Shown here in pieces: positions 1-12,445 of a stretch of DNA of 64,000 nucleotides (within the stretch, counting starts at the first letter, position 1; each line of letters opens with the position of its first letter). The position numbers were made by a program, and so were the translations under genes. The stretch comes from Heliopora coerulea (lineage: Eukaryota > Cnidaria > Anthozoa > Scleralcyonacea > Helioporidae). Under the pieces are notes generated by a model. The model saw nothing but the letters and a program-made list of their open reading frames with translations, was not told the origin of the DNA and searched no databases. The stretch spans positions 1,240,001 to 1,304,000 of the forward strand of contig JASJOG010000067.1 in the NCBI GenBank assembly GCA_030142905.1, read 5' to 3'.

Positions 1-47
1 CGATTCGCGCAACAAAAATCGCCTAGTGGAAAGCAGCCTTTAAACTC

Positions 48-467
48 TTAAAGTCCGCTTGTGTGTGGCTGTATTTTTCTATAATACCTCTTATAATTGA
101 AGGCGTTATTGGTTTTTTTCTTATTGACTGGTATGTTCTGGGAGCGTTTGGCTGTCTCTAAAATATTTCGGCAAATTGAACCATCTAAAACATTGGCCAC
201 TCCGTATGGTATAAACGTGTGCAACCACTTGAGGGCCACGTGAACTATAACCAAATTGGCGTAGGATTTTGTTTGATCATAGCGTGTGTACAAATAAGTT
301 CCCGCTATGGAAATTGGGATAGGTAGGCCTAATATTTTCAGGAACTTTTCTCTACTCCTCGCTGGTACCAAACGTCTGAAAAGAAGAAATAAATATTGTT
401 TGGTGCTTACGATGTAATACGCGTTACTCCGTATTGTTACGTGACAGTCGTCCCGCTCTAAGAACAT
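48..467 (-). mobile_element. DIRS-like retrotransposon remnant: tyrosine-recombinase N-terminal part
   Basis: An open frame of 139 codons resembles the N-terminal, core-binding part of the tyrosine recombinases carried by DIRS-like elements. The recognisable stretch is the helix containing KSYANLVIVHVALKWLHTF followed by a segment containing ICRNILETAKR and a basic VNKKK run. The catalytic R..H..R..Y residues are not in this fragment, which stops at 48. It lies downstream, in minus-strand order, of the RT and RNase H relics at 1170-2850, which is the gene order of DIRS elements. It is unlikely to be a host gene. Recognition of the family is from memory of the motif pattern. Confidence 0.6.
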
Positions 468-1169
468 TCTAGAACATTTAAACTTTTCGTTGTTATTTCT
501 TGGTCATGTTGCTTACTCATGCTGACATTGTAATTCTACTGACTCATGTTGATGTAAGAACCTTCTAGGTTATCTGAGTCATGCACACTGTCATGACTGT
601 TACTAAATATAGTATATTAAGTTATTTTAGAAATTATGTAAATTACGTCATTGTTCACGTGTTTGTTCGTGTGTTCAAGATCGTTACGTGTATTCAAGTC
701 TCATTGGTTTAAGGAGTTAACAGTTGTTGTTGGAACGCTTTACTGGTGGAACTTTCATCTTTTGTCACTGCTGGGTTGTCAAAGTCGCAGGCTTTAAAGT
801 ATCAAGAAGACAGATATGCTTTGAACGTTTCTTAGTTGTTATCTTAGCTCTTCAGTTTCTTTTCTTGTTTGTAAATAAATTGTTCATTTCTTGTTACACG
901 TCAGTAACAGTATGGACGTTCGACTTCACTTAATAAGATTGAGTTTAATGCTGTGTGTTTGGGCCCGTGGCCCCCCTTTTTTCGTCATTATTTCTGTTAT
1001 AGGGCAGTGCTTCCAAACAGGCACAAAGCGATTAGTCGCTAATTGCCCGAACACCGTCCGTTTTTGCTGTGTGATCGCTTATAGATAAATTTTCTAGTAG
1101 AATTTCATCCTGAGTGCCAATTTGTCGCCAAGGAACCTATCTGAACCTAGAAGTGCATTAGTGTTCCTT

Positions 1170-1870
1170 CCGTGTGCAGTAGACAATGAAATGAGCCAAA
1201 TGCTTGAAAATAAGTGGCCAGAAATATGAGGGCCAATACAGAACGACTACTGGGGCAAGTGCCTTTTGTCTATGGAGGTAGTGTAAGGCTCTGGTGATGA
1301 GGGTGACTGGGGAACCACCAGGCAATTTTCTCCCATCAAGTTTTGTTCGAAAAAATCTACACCCGCACACCCGGGTTCCAATGCCAATAAAAGAAACGTG
1401 CAGTATTTGTATTGTAATAATTGGCGAAGCAATTTACGGCGTGTGCGCCCCATGCGTGCTGCAAAGTGTAGAAACGTACGGAAGTGATCTGCCAGTCTTC
1501 TATGTCAATAAGGCGACTTATGAAATCCGCTCGTTCAATCTCAGTACGTGGGATTCACTCGACTTCGAGCTCAATTCTGTGTTCCTAACATGACTAGTAA
1601 ATTCTTAAAGCAATACAGTGCAAATCTTTCTTCATACTACCGACTTTGGCAATGCTGCATGTGGCCTGGCTGTCGGTAAACTACTTAACGTATGATTGTT
1701 GGAGTATAGGCAAGAATGACTTCAGTGTGTATTCGATAATGGATAACTCTCTCCAAGTGGAACTCTGCCTGCGCTCGTAATTGTCCCATTGTTTATGGCA
1801 TATTTGATCGCAGTTTAAGTTCATGTGCGCCCCGCAACCTGATGCACTAGCGTCTGAATAAGCAACGTAA
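1170..1870 (-). mobile_element. DIRS-like pol remnant: RNase H and connection region
   Basis: Translating the minus strand gives a broken RNase H-like frame. Recognisable pieces are YSDASASGCGAHM (from about 1862 downward), QSSTWRELSIIEYTLKSF, FTDSQATCSI, and a downstream EWIPRTEIERADFISRLID segment followed by AWGAHAVNCFANYYN. These match the order seen in DIRS-type pol proteins after the reverse transcriptase. Several stop codons interrupt it, for example after QQSYVK and after LRIY, so it cannot be functional. It continues the RT relic at 2311-2850 on the same strand. Confidence 0.7.
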
Positions 1871-2310
1871 CGCGATTAGGTAGGGTTGTGGTTGATTTCC
1901 CGTAAATTCTCTCGTTCCAAATTATCCCTTCAGAAGTAATTCTCCCTAATACTGTGTTTATCTAAAGTAAATTTCGAGTCCCAGTCTTTTGCTGCCGCTA
2001 TTGACATACTGCAGTGCCTGGTCATAATGTGGCGAATGTTTCGCGTGACTGGGCTAGTGAAGACTATCTTGTCCGTAAATGAGGTTAGTTCTCTTGCCGA
2101 AACAGTAAACTGCTGGTCTATTAGCCACTACATCGTTTCGAAGATATTATTAATCCTGCTTTCCGTAATCAGGATAGTGTCGTTGGTAGAACTCCACACC
2201 AACCCTAACTAAACGATCTTCTGGCATGCTTCCCATACCAATTTGATCTGATGTTATTTGATCTGATGTTATTTGATAGTTTTAGACAATCGTTAATTTC
2301 TTTCTTTTAG

Positions 2311-2850
2311 CCATCTGTCATCCAGGCAAAGGACTACGTTCGCCCCATGTAATCTCCAGTATTTTTCAAGAGGTTTCAGGCATTTTGTAAATCAGTAGAG
2401 CGCCGCGGATAACCCAAAGGGAAGGACCGTAGAGATATAATAAATAAACATTGGCTTGTGGTTCCATTTCCAAGCAAATCCTAGAAACGTTTGATAATCG
2501 GCGTGAATATCATTGTGGTGATAACTGCTTTTCAAATCGAAGGAGATCATGTACCATCCCTTTTGAAAATAAAACAGTGCTATTTTCCAGTTATCGTATT
2601 TGATTTTATCTCTTCTTACGTACTTGTCGATGTGTCTTAGGTCTACAATCAGCCTAATTTCCCCCGTTTGGTTGTATTGACACTGACAGAGGATTAATAA
2701 CGTAAGGTGGTGTGTTGATTTCTAGAACTATGTCTGAGTCTAATAGTTCGGTAATGGCCTGTTGCAAGAATTCGATGTGAAGTAAAGCTGATTCGTTGTT
2801 TCTTTGCGTATTCGATGAAGGGGTTTGTCAGAAGCGGATCTTGTAACCTG
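2311..2850 (-). mobile_element. DIRS-like reverse transcriptase remnant
   Basis: The minus strand encodes a decayed reverse transcriptase. In order it reads LLHIEFLQQAITELLD, EINTPPYVINPLSVSIQPNG, RLIVDLRHIDKYV, KYDNWKIALFYF, MISFDLKSSYHHNDI, LGFAWKW, VLPFGLSAAL and VVLCLDDRW. The RLI.DLRH, DLKS.YHH, LPFGLS and LDD blocks are those of DIRS/Ty3-type RTs. A run of five C (plus strand, near 2660) shifts the frame between the first and second blocks, and a stop follows SAALY. It is an old, dead copy. Confidence 0.75.
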
Positions 2851-4008
2851 TCAAGAGAACAGAGAACTTCCGCGAGTTGTTATTAATTCTTTAACTCCTG
2901 AATTTTGTTCCTTTTGTTCTTTGTTCTCTCGTTGTTTTTCCTTTTTTCACTCACTGGTTCTTTTATTTTTTGCCGGGTCATTTTGACCCCTATTCGTACT
3001 TAATCGGTTAATGTAAATATTGTTGATATTAAGTTGAAGCTGATAAGATTAGGGTGTGACTGTTGAAGGGATTTTTAGGAAGGCGAAACTGAGTGAATGT
3101 ATATAGTGCTAGAGAGAATAATATATGAAATAAATTGAACTAGAGGCTTGACATAACCTTCCTGAATTGCTGAAAGGACAAATTTCGGCGCCCCTATACG
3201 TTTCCAGAATTCAACATTACTTTTAAGACTTCGAGTCGGTCCTCCTTCGCTAGTATATCCTCTTGCTCTTCCTCCTGGTCTATTATAATAGGTGGCGTTT
3301 GAAAAGGCAAGTTCGCTGCGGTTTGGTTGGTAATTAACTGGTCATGGTGATCTGTAGCATTTAGCCCAGTGTCCGAGACGCTGGCATCTGTGACATCGTT
3401 GTTCTCGTGAACAAAAGTCTGTACGGCCTACTGGTCGGATTAAAACGCAGTATCAGGACTTAAGAGCAAATACGTTGGTTCAGCGTTACGATCTATTAGG
3501 GTGGGTGGGTGGTTTGGTAACCACCTGCCTTGGATTGTATGCGTGAGAGAGTGCCAGAGTGTATGGCTTCCCGTGTATATAATAATATCATGTTTACATC
3601 AATTTCTTTTGTTTTCCCAGGTCCCATTAATAACTAATCTACCTCATTAAAACTGATTTGTACTAATACTACCTTCCGTAACATGAAACCGGGTCATGCT
3701 AGGACTAATACGACCCGGTTTGAAGTCACCAGAGGTAGTATTAGTTGAATTTTGGCTAACACGATATTACAAAGTAATACCATGAAATTTTGGTGCATTA
3801 ACTATTAAACCTCCTGCTCGATGAGGGTCGTTTAGTAAAATTTCCTCGGGCCTTCGGCCCCAATACACCTGAATTCATGGTATTACTAATAATAATGATG
3901 AACCAATAGGAAACAGGGGTGTGGTCTTTTGAGGGAAGCAATGCAGATCCTTTAAGAGCGACAGCAGATGCAGATTGACTTCCAATAAGTAAGTCGGACA
4001 CTTTCAAG
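2851..4008. other. Non-coding flank upstream of gene A
   Basis: No exon with a recognisable domain was found. The stretch has short AT-rich and T-rich runs and a pair of imperfect inverted CCGGGTCAT / ACGACCCGG blocks near 3690-3720. A minus-strand open frame overlapping 3798-4058 has no recognisable motif and runs through the block conserved between genes A and C, so it is taken as chance. Confidence 0.5.
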
Positions 4009-4166
4009 ATAAGTCCAGACACGAACCTTTGTCTAACGACAATAAATCGACTAGTCATACTTTGCTTTAGAGGACTTTGCTTGTCTTCGTAATTCTATGA
4101 GCCATCGCCTACGAAGAAGTCGTACATTACTAGCCCAAAGACTGGTTCAAGTCGAGTTGGTTTCTC
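4009..4166 (+). promoter_or_regulatory. Putative proximal promoter and 5' UTR of gene A, conserved with gene C
   Basis: The block around 4013-4060 resembles 49868-49920 upstream of gene C: both contain a CCAGACACGAACCTTT-like or CAGACACAAACCTTTT segment followed by an AAATCGACNAGTC segment. Similarity continues into the first exon. The A and C coding exons have diverged, so similarity outside coding sequence suggests a shared promoter or 5' UTR carried along by the duplication. No convincing TATA box was identified. The transcription start is not known. Confidence 0.4.
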
Positions 4167-7100
4167 ATGGATCATATTTCTGTGTTGTTAACATTCAGTT
4201 CCCTTTCCGTCATTGTTGTCTCGTCGTCGGCTTTAAAGCCTGGTGGTTTGAATGTTTGCAGCAGGCAAGAAAGGTGAGCAAAGAGTATTAATCTGCAGAT
4301 TCAGACTGGAAGCCTAATTATTGCCATGATGAAATAACTCAAGCAAACGGAGACACCGTGTCTTGTTTTATGAGCTGCAGATTTTTTCAGATCGATAAGC
4401 ATACCTCACCACAGGAAATTAACGCGCCATGAGATTAACGCGAATTTCAAAAATAGAATGCTACTATGTTACTAAGAACGATGCTAATCAGCCTGTTGCC
4501 AGGCACTTTAACAGTGTTAATCACAGCCTTTCGGATATGCAAATTCGAGCTTTAGTTTCCGTTTCAGGTAGCAATGATAGCCGCAAAAGTCAGGAAATGC
4601 GTCTCATTTCCAAACTTGGAACACTCCACCCCCATTGCATCAACGAGCGATTTTCTTACATTTAGCTCTCTATACACTTCATTTCATCATCTCACCTTCC
4701 TTCGCCATCCGACATTATTATTTTCTATCCACGGGTTATTTTTCGCCCCTTTTGCTGTCCAGTTTCACATATAATTTGTCATGTGCTTTACCCTTTCATT
4801 GTTTTGTGTTTGTTTTGACCACATTCATTCTATTGGTTCATTTTTGTCACGTGACACACTTTTTTAGTTTCACTATAAAAGCCCACGTGTTTTTATGTAT
4901 TCCATGCTACTAACCTCCGGACGAAGGGCCTTCGCTCGAAACGTGGAGAAGCTTGTTTTCTATATTTTAGATAATGTATAACCTCAAGAACGCCGCTGTT
5001 TTATCGAAGCTATCTACATTGGACCTCCGCGCCTTAAAAGTCGTTACTGCCCAGCCCTTGATATTCACCGTTTCATTGGCTCCGGCTTATTCTACTGTTT
5101 CTTACTTCCAAAACTTCTCGTTAGCAAAAGGACAGTTATAAATTTCAAACACACGAAAATACTTTTTAAAGATATGCTTCGGCAAGACTTATGCCATCTT
5201 CAGTTTACAAAGTGATGTTTGTAAGGCTTCAAATAGGAATTATAGTATGAATAAATTAACTAATTACAATGACAGTGTGTTGTGTAAGGATTAACGGAGG
5301 CGGTATCAGACGATAATTACGAGCAGAGGAAGGTGTAGATATGTTGCATTTGTGTGTTTGATTCTGGTTTTTTCATACTATAATTCCAATTTAAAGCCTT
5401 ACAAACATCACTTTGTAAACTGAAGATGGCATAAGTCTTGCCGAAACATGTCTTTAAAAAGTATTCTCGTGTTTTTGAAATTTATAACTGTTTCTTACTT
5501 ACTCACGCTTTTGAGTTTGCATGACTGCAAGGTATCAACTGGAGCATGAGCAGTAGATACAAAAGTTCGCGTTCAGCGTTAATTTCCACGCCTCTAATTT
5601 ATGTCATTTGAACTTTCACTCTGATTTGAACAACAGAAAATTTTGATCTTGTTGGCTTCACGGATGTCGTAAACAATGCCTGGGATGGCCAAATTCCACC
5701 ACTCAACGCCTGTGTTTAATATTTCTTTCACGTTATGTATGTCGGGAATCGTGTTTGCTGATAAAATTTTTGTTGCAATTCTCATCACGAGAATGTCCTC
5801 TTTGCCCCATCCGCGTTAAATTTCCACATCCGGAATATTAACTGCTCCTTCGAGTAAATTTCTTTATTTTTTTGCTGAAGATTTTTGCCATTCTTTCTCG
5901 TACATTCAATATATTTTAATTAAAACAAGTGTTAATTTCCTGCGATAAGGTAGTGACAGGAAGGCACACGTCAACCCTATTCGTACCATATGTGTCCTTA
6001 TTACAACTTAAATCTTCTGGCGTATGCCAAGTTAAACGGTGGGGATCCTGACCACCCTATTTGCTCTAATGTGATGAGGATACATCCAGGTGGGAAGGAC
6101 TACAGTCTTCCTAAAACCAGTGAAGCCCTACCACCGTCTGGAGGTGGTACAAAGCTCTCTGGGGAAATGTTAGAGGCAAATTAAACAGTGTAAGACTAAA
6201 ATTTTTTTCACACCTCACAGTATCGATCCGTCTTTGACCATCATGGACCTCCACCGCCACTTGTTTTACACTGGCCACGCCACAGATCCCTGCCTCAGAG
6301 GCGATTTATATGGACTTAGGTCATAGGGTTATCCCACCCCCGAGACAACTTTATCGACTATTTATATGGAAGAAGTATAGTAATCATAATGTTGGAATTT
6401 ACCCTGAAGTGCAAAAAAAATGGTGAATAACCAGCTCAAATCTGCGACAATGTTGTTATTTATCTTCTCGAATGTTATGGTCGTTATTTTGACAATGACT
6501 AAAATAATCGAAGCCATAACCACGCAGAGGCAAACTCAACAGGATGTTCTTGCAGGACAGAATGTCATAAAGCAAAATCCACTAATTGTTGTTCACATGG
6601 TTGAAACTTCTTTCTATTATGCATTCTTCTCTTAACTGTTCTTTAGTTCTTAATTGGTGTTCAAATTACAGGATACTGACCGTTAGAGGTTTAAGAGTTT
6701 GAATTTGATAAAAATCCCCACAAACCACCCCCCCAAAAAAAACAGAATAAAGGTGTTTGTTATATATTCCCAAACACTTCCTTCAAGAACGTGAACGTAA
6801 ACCTTACCTTGGTAGACCTCTACGTTTGACCTCTACTTTTGTCCTCTACTATGTCATTCCACACTACTCTCTTACCCAAAGCAAGACCCACCCTTGTTAG
6901 CCAACTTTTGATGTCCAGCTCTTGGGAATTGTATCTGATTTGTTCTTCGTCTATAATTTGGATGCATATTTATCACTAATTCTTTTCTGTCATTTGTTTT
7001 GTAGATATACTACTCAAGTGACAAGGTCGCGGATTGTACAAGTTAGGCAACGATACACAACGTTGTGTTGGTCGTGGAAATGGTTCGATTGTACAAGATA

Positions 7101-10100
7101 CCGGTTAGTACACGCAAAACTTTACGTCAGTATCTGCACAGATTTTCTATCATTTATTTCAAATATCAAATGGATTTCCGTGTTTGGATGCTGTGATCCA
7201 TAAACACGTGAAATATAGCGAGAAATCATAAAAACATAAAAAAGCACAAGCCACTATGCAAGTGTTTTTGGCTTTTAGAAAGTTGAGGGTTGTTGTAGCC
7301 TTCATGGGCGTCACAAGGTAGGGCCCAGGTAGCCATGCCCCCCCCCAAACGTAAATCTGGGCGACATGGCCCCCCATTGCATGCCATAAATTTCGTAAAT
7401 TGCCACTTTGATCAATTGCTTTTGTATGGAAATGCGAACTAGATAAATTTCAGCACTAAAATCCTGTAAAACCTCAGGGTATACCACAGTTTAGCCCCCC
7501 TCCCCCCAATAAATTAACCCTGGCAACCCCAATGGTAGCCTTTAACAACAATATAACTCCCACGCAAATCGTGTTTTTCTGCACGATCTGATTGATTCCA
7601 CTATCTCGGAATATCCTGTACAGTTCATCTCCGAGCAGAACAAGATGGATGCCCGTTTAGTTTCCGTTACGGAAGAAGTAAATTGTTTAGAATAAACGAA
7701 GCCGCCATGCCACATAATACCAAAAATGCACCGAAATTTGGCAATAAAGCATTCAGAGATATCTATTTCTCTTACTTATTTAGCGATAAATGCGCTCAGG
7801 ATATGTTCAAAATGTTTTGTTTACAAATGACAAACGGACGACCAGCCAACGTTCCGTAAGATTATTTCAAAAATTTGAAAAGATATCCATGTAAAAACAA
7901 TTATGTAAGTTATATGCTAAGAAAATTCTTCACCTCAGTGTGGGGGTACACTATTCACCGACAATGTGGTGAATAATTGGTAATTATCCTCCTGTTAAAG
8001 GCTGTCGTCAGAGAGTCCAAAGCTTAAATTAAAATGATTTTACGGTGAAAGAACGTGTGTATTTTAAAATCAGTTGAGGCATGAGTTTGTATACGAGCAG
8101 TTCAACAGTAAGTGAATGAATATTTTGTCTTTTCTAATCATTCATACAAGCACAATAAGCCAGACGCAATACTACAAAGTACCCCAAACAAGATACAGGA
8201 CAGTTTATCAGTGTTGTGATGGATGGAAAGCGGATAAACAAGAATGCACAATCGGTAAGCAAACTAACTGGAGAGGTTTACTGGGGGTTTTCAAAGGTAC
8301 GCGGTGAATGCATTGAGAAGGAACTTTCTTTTCAACTACTTAAGAATTATTAACGATTCTGTCTCTAATAAACGGCCTAATTATAGCGTAATTCGTAAGT
8401 GAAAACATATTTGTTCATGTTCCACCTAGCCATCTGTGAGAAACATGGTTGCAATCATGGAACATGTACGAAACCAGATGTCTGTATTTGTCACAAAGGT
8501 TATTATGGATCTTCTTGTAGCAGAGGTAAAGTATCCCCTACTGTTCATAACGTTACTCAATACTCTAAAATATTAGCTTTAATTAAACAGAAGAAACAAG
8601 TTTTGCGCGTCGTCAGGTAGAAGGATTTCTCTTCATGATTAAGTGAACCCATTTGACCACATTTCTGAAAAGTGAGTGTGAACCTCCGATTCCTTTCGAG
8701 GCCGTACTACAGTGAATAACTCATGTGGGTTTTGACGCTCCACCTGACTCAAAAATTTGGAGAAGTCTAAGTTGTAGAACTTACATAGGTTGATTTCTTA
8801 TGACGTCAAACTTCACATGTCCAACAGTAAATAATAGATTACCAATTCTAAAATAGATGAGCAAGTCAGACTTAATAGTGAACGGAAATTTTGCATTTGT
8901 AGCTTTATTACGTGCCTTCTGGTGGACTTTTTAAGCCTGGTAAATCAGAGAAAGTTCGCAAGAGTAAACGAAAAAATTGATTATATATTTGCTCAAAGAT
9001 GTAGGATCTTTGAAAATCAGCTAGTGCTTCTTTTTTCTAGGGACGACTCTGAATTTTTCTGCAAGTTATCAAAGTTCACTTGCTGTTTTTATTACTAGCA
9101 TAGATGAGTTGAAACTGTACAATACTTTTATCAATCAAAGTTTTTGAAAGCAACCTGTATTAAAACCTAAAATGTCAGAGAAATGACCGGCGTTTTTTAG
9201 AAGAGGCTTCACACCCAAAAATTCTATAATTCTGACACTTGTTTCTGCTAGACGTAAAAGTGAAAACTACTATTTGTTATAATTTTAAGTTTTAATATAT
9301 ATATATTACCTGAATGAAAAAAGACTCCAAAGAAGAATTTCAAAGTAGCAGTTCTTCCCATTCGTAAACGAAGTGCAACAGAACAAGATGAATCAGTCAG
9401 CCAACACGTACAGTCCAATATTTATGTTTGACCTTTACCGTAATCCTAATGGAAGACAAATAACTCTGAAAAAAGTTGCTACAGATATGAAAACTCAAGT
9501 TTCTTTTTCCACAGATGTAAAAGCTCGCTCGATTCAACATTTCTCAGGTGACTTCAGCAGTGTCAGATCATCATGAAAAATTTCTGTTCATGTATCTCTG
9601 AGGATGATTCTGAAATATAAAAACTCGTTCAGCTAAAAACCGAGTTAGTTTAAACATGAGTTGAAAAGACTGCAGAAAAATCAAAGACGAACTGGTTTAA
9701 ACATTTTGGTTTCACTTGCCTTCGTGACAAACAAAGATTCTCGTTGTCATTGACTTTAGGTAGGATTGATTTGGGAGAAAACCCCAATTAAAATTTTTTC
9801 TTGAAAGAAATTATTGGTAGAAGAGAAACAGAACCGTTAAGCCATGACGCAGTTAAAAATAATATTTCCCTAAGAAAATACATCAGTCCCACCAAAACTG
9901 TCATATCAACTGCAGAACTTGCACGTTTTTCCTATCAATTCAGAATGTCCCTCGCACAAGTATGGTGCTAGTTGTGTCCATGACTGTAAGTGTCAGAACA
10001 ACGCCAAATGTGATTCAAAAGAAGGAACATGTGAGTGTTTGGAAGGATGGACAGGAACTCACTGTGGCGAGTCTTGTTCACCTGGATCCTACGGCAAGAA

Positions 10101-12331
10101 CTGCAGCGAAACATGTGACTGTGAAGAAAGGAACGTGTTGAAAGCTTGTGATGTTAAGAGCGGGAAGTGTTTTTGTAAGGCTGGATATAATGGAACAAGG
10201 TAGGATATTCGTTCGAGTTACATGTAAACTGTTACAAGCAGATTACAGGATAAATGAACTGAGAAGTCCCTTCTTGACATACATTTCCCTCTGGCAACTG
10301 TCAGGACTGGAATTAGCCTTTTCCTGTTCAAAACTGACTGCAATGAACGGTCTAGCCATTCAAATGAAAAGTGCTCAAAGTCTTCTCACACTACAGTAAA
10401 ACTCTTTCTTTCACCTAGACAGGACACTCCTCAGAGGTTAGTTACCTCAACTTATGTTGTTCCCTCAGTCTTCTCACACTACAGTAGCACTCAGTATTTC
10501 ACCTAGATAGGACACTCCTCAGAGGCTGGTTACCTCAACTTATGTTGGTCCATCAGTCTTCTTACTCTACAGTTGCATTTAATCTTTTCATCGATACGAC
10601 CCTCGGCATTCATGTTCTCACGTAAATACGCAACTTCTGGCAACCAATTACTCCGTTCTTTCTGACCTACTCTTTATACTATCGGCACTAACGATATTTC
10701 TATATTCTCAGGTGTGCAGATCAATGTCCCACAGGTTTTTTTGGCACCGATTGTAAGGGGAAATGTCAATGTCAGAATGGAGGTAACTGCAGTCATATCG
10801 ATGGCAGCTGCTCCTGTCGAAAGGGATGGACTGTAAGCAATATCAAATGTAGATTATGACCACTGCAATAGTAATAATGTATGACCTACTAAATACCCTT
10901 GTATCCAGCGTACTTACAGGGGGCTTACTGACTTACTCTGTTACCGTTGCAAAAATAAATGGGAACAGCTTTTATGCAACATTGCCGTTGGGATTTTGAT
11001 CTTCGCCAAGAATACGTGAAGATTCCTTACGAAAATTTCACGAGTCATTTCACTTATCAAAATATTAACAATATATTTGATAATATTTGTAACGTATATT
11101 ATAATATATTTCAAACGTGAAAATGTTCCAATTCCATAGAAATTTTTCATATGTGAATTCACAATATGAAATTTTAGTCACGGTGAAATTAAGAATAAGT
11201 CTACTTTCAATTAAGGAAGTTTTTGAAGTTTTATAGCAATTGCAAGCGATAGAAGAATAATATTTATTGAACGGCGTTTCGATCTCATCTTAACATCATT
11301 GTGTTTTACGTCATCAGCTCTGTATAAATCAACCCGCTTGTAATTTTACGTTACGAGAACTTGATAATGATGTTAAGATGACATCGAAATGTTGTTCAAT
11401 AAATATTATTCTTTTATCGCTTACATTTGTTATAAAAAGAGTCTACATTCGTTAGCTTGAAGTGCTTGAAATTAGTCTACGCGGCGTAAATTTTGATGCA
11501 GTAAGAACGTATTTGGAAATCGACTGGTCGAATTTCTAACGAAACTAGACTTCAGGATTTGGGTCAATGGATTTATTCTCTAATTAATCAGTTATAGGGT
11601 TTATTCGTTAGTTAATATATCATAGCTGAAAAACAACTGAACAATTATATCTTAACCCAAATAGTTTGAATAGAGAATTGTCTCCCTCCAATCTTCACCC
11701 TTACGAAAGTTTCACATGCCACTTCACTTGTGAAAAAACATAGGGAATTAGAACATTTTCACACACGAAATTTTCGTTCTCACATATGAAATGGGAGCGT
11801 TTTCACATATGAAATACCAAATTTAGATGTGAAATGAACTTGGTTCAAATTTTCTCCTGTGAAATTTTGGTGTATGTCAAATATGAAATGGAAGATTCAC
11901 ATGTAAAAATCAATTTTACATATGGAATTGAAACAATTCACATATGAAATATTACTGTATTTTCATATGTGAAATTGCCTGTGAAATTTTTGTGAGGGTA
12001 AACAGCCGCGCGAGAGCTTATAACTTGGTATAGGCGAGGGTGAAAAAAATTCATGAAGTTTCTTGTGACTTTTTGATAAAACATTGTTTGTTTGCGATTT
12101 ATCAGTGTTCTATTTGATTGGTTAGGGCATACTTTGCTCCGACAAATGTCCCAAAGGTTCTTATGGAGAAGGATGTTCTCGTCGTTGTGATTGTTCAAAT
12201 GACGCACCTTGTCATCACGAAACTGGAAAATGTCTTTGTCTCGACGGGTACATCGGTAGCAGGTGAATTCTGTTTAAATCTATAAAATTACTGGAAAATG
12301 GGTATGCATATACATACGCATACACATATGC

Positions 12332-12374
<43 letters not shown>

Positions 12375-12408
12375 CATATACATATACATATACATATGCA
12401 TATGCATA

Positions 12409-12445
<37 letters not shown>

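Larger units (their letters stand above)
4167..8254 (+). other. Gene A exons 1-3: signal peptide and EMI-like domain
   Basis: Exon 1 (4167-4273) encodes a leader with hydrophobic core ([20 protein letters not shown]) and then a conserved KPGGLNVC. Exon 2 (7005-7103) holds [14 protein letters not shown]. Exon 3 (8151-8254) holds [11 protein letters not shown] and a final CTIG. The spacing Cys ... Cys ... CTRYR ... YQCC.GW ... C is that of the EMI domain at the N terminus of MEGF10-family proteins, where it mediates protein contacts. Exons 1 and 3 match gene C in boundaries and phase. The first intron (4274-7004) is long and carries repeats. Confidence 0.8.

Noticed and set aside
3798..4058. 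Minus-strand 86-codon open frame
   Set aside because: No domain, and it overlaps the conserved upstream block of gene A.
4097..4291. 64-codon open frame starting MSHRL over gene A exon 1
   Set aside because: It is in a different frame from the signal peptide that matches gene C; the correct start is 4167 and the exon ends at the GT at 4274.
4865..4890. TATAAAAG box near 4873 as a promoter of gene A
   Set aside because: It lies about 700 bases downstream of the gene A start codon and next to a transposon-type hammerhead-like relic, so it more likely belongs to a repeat.
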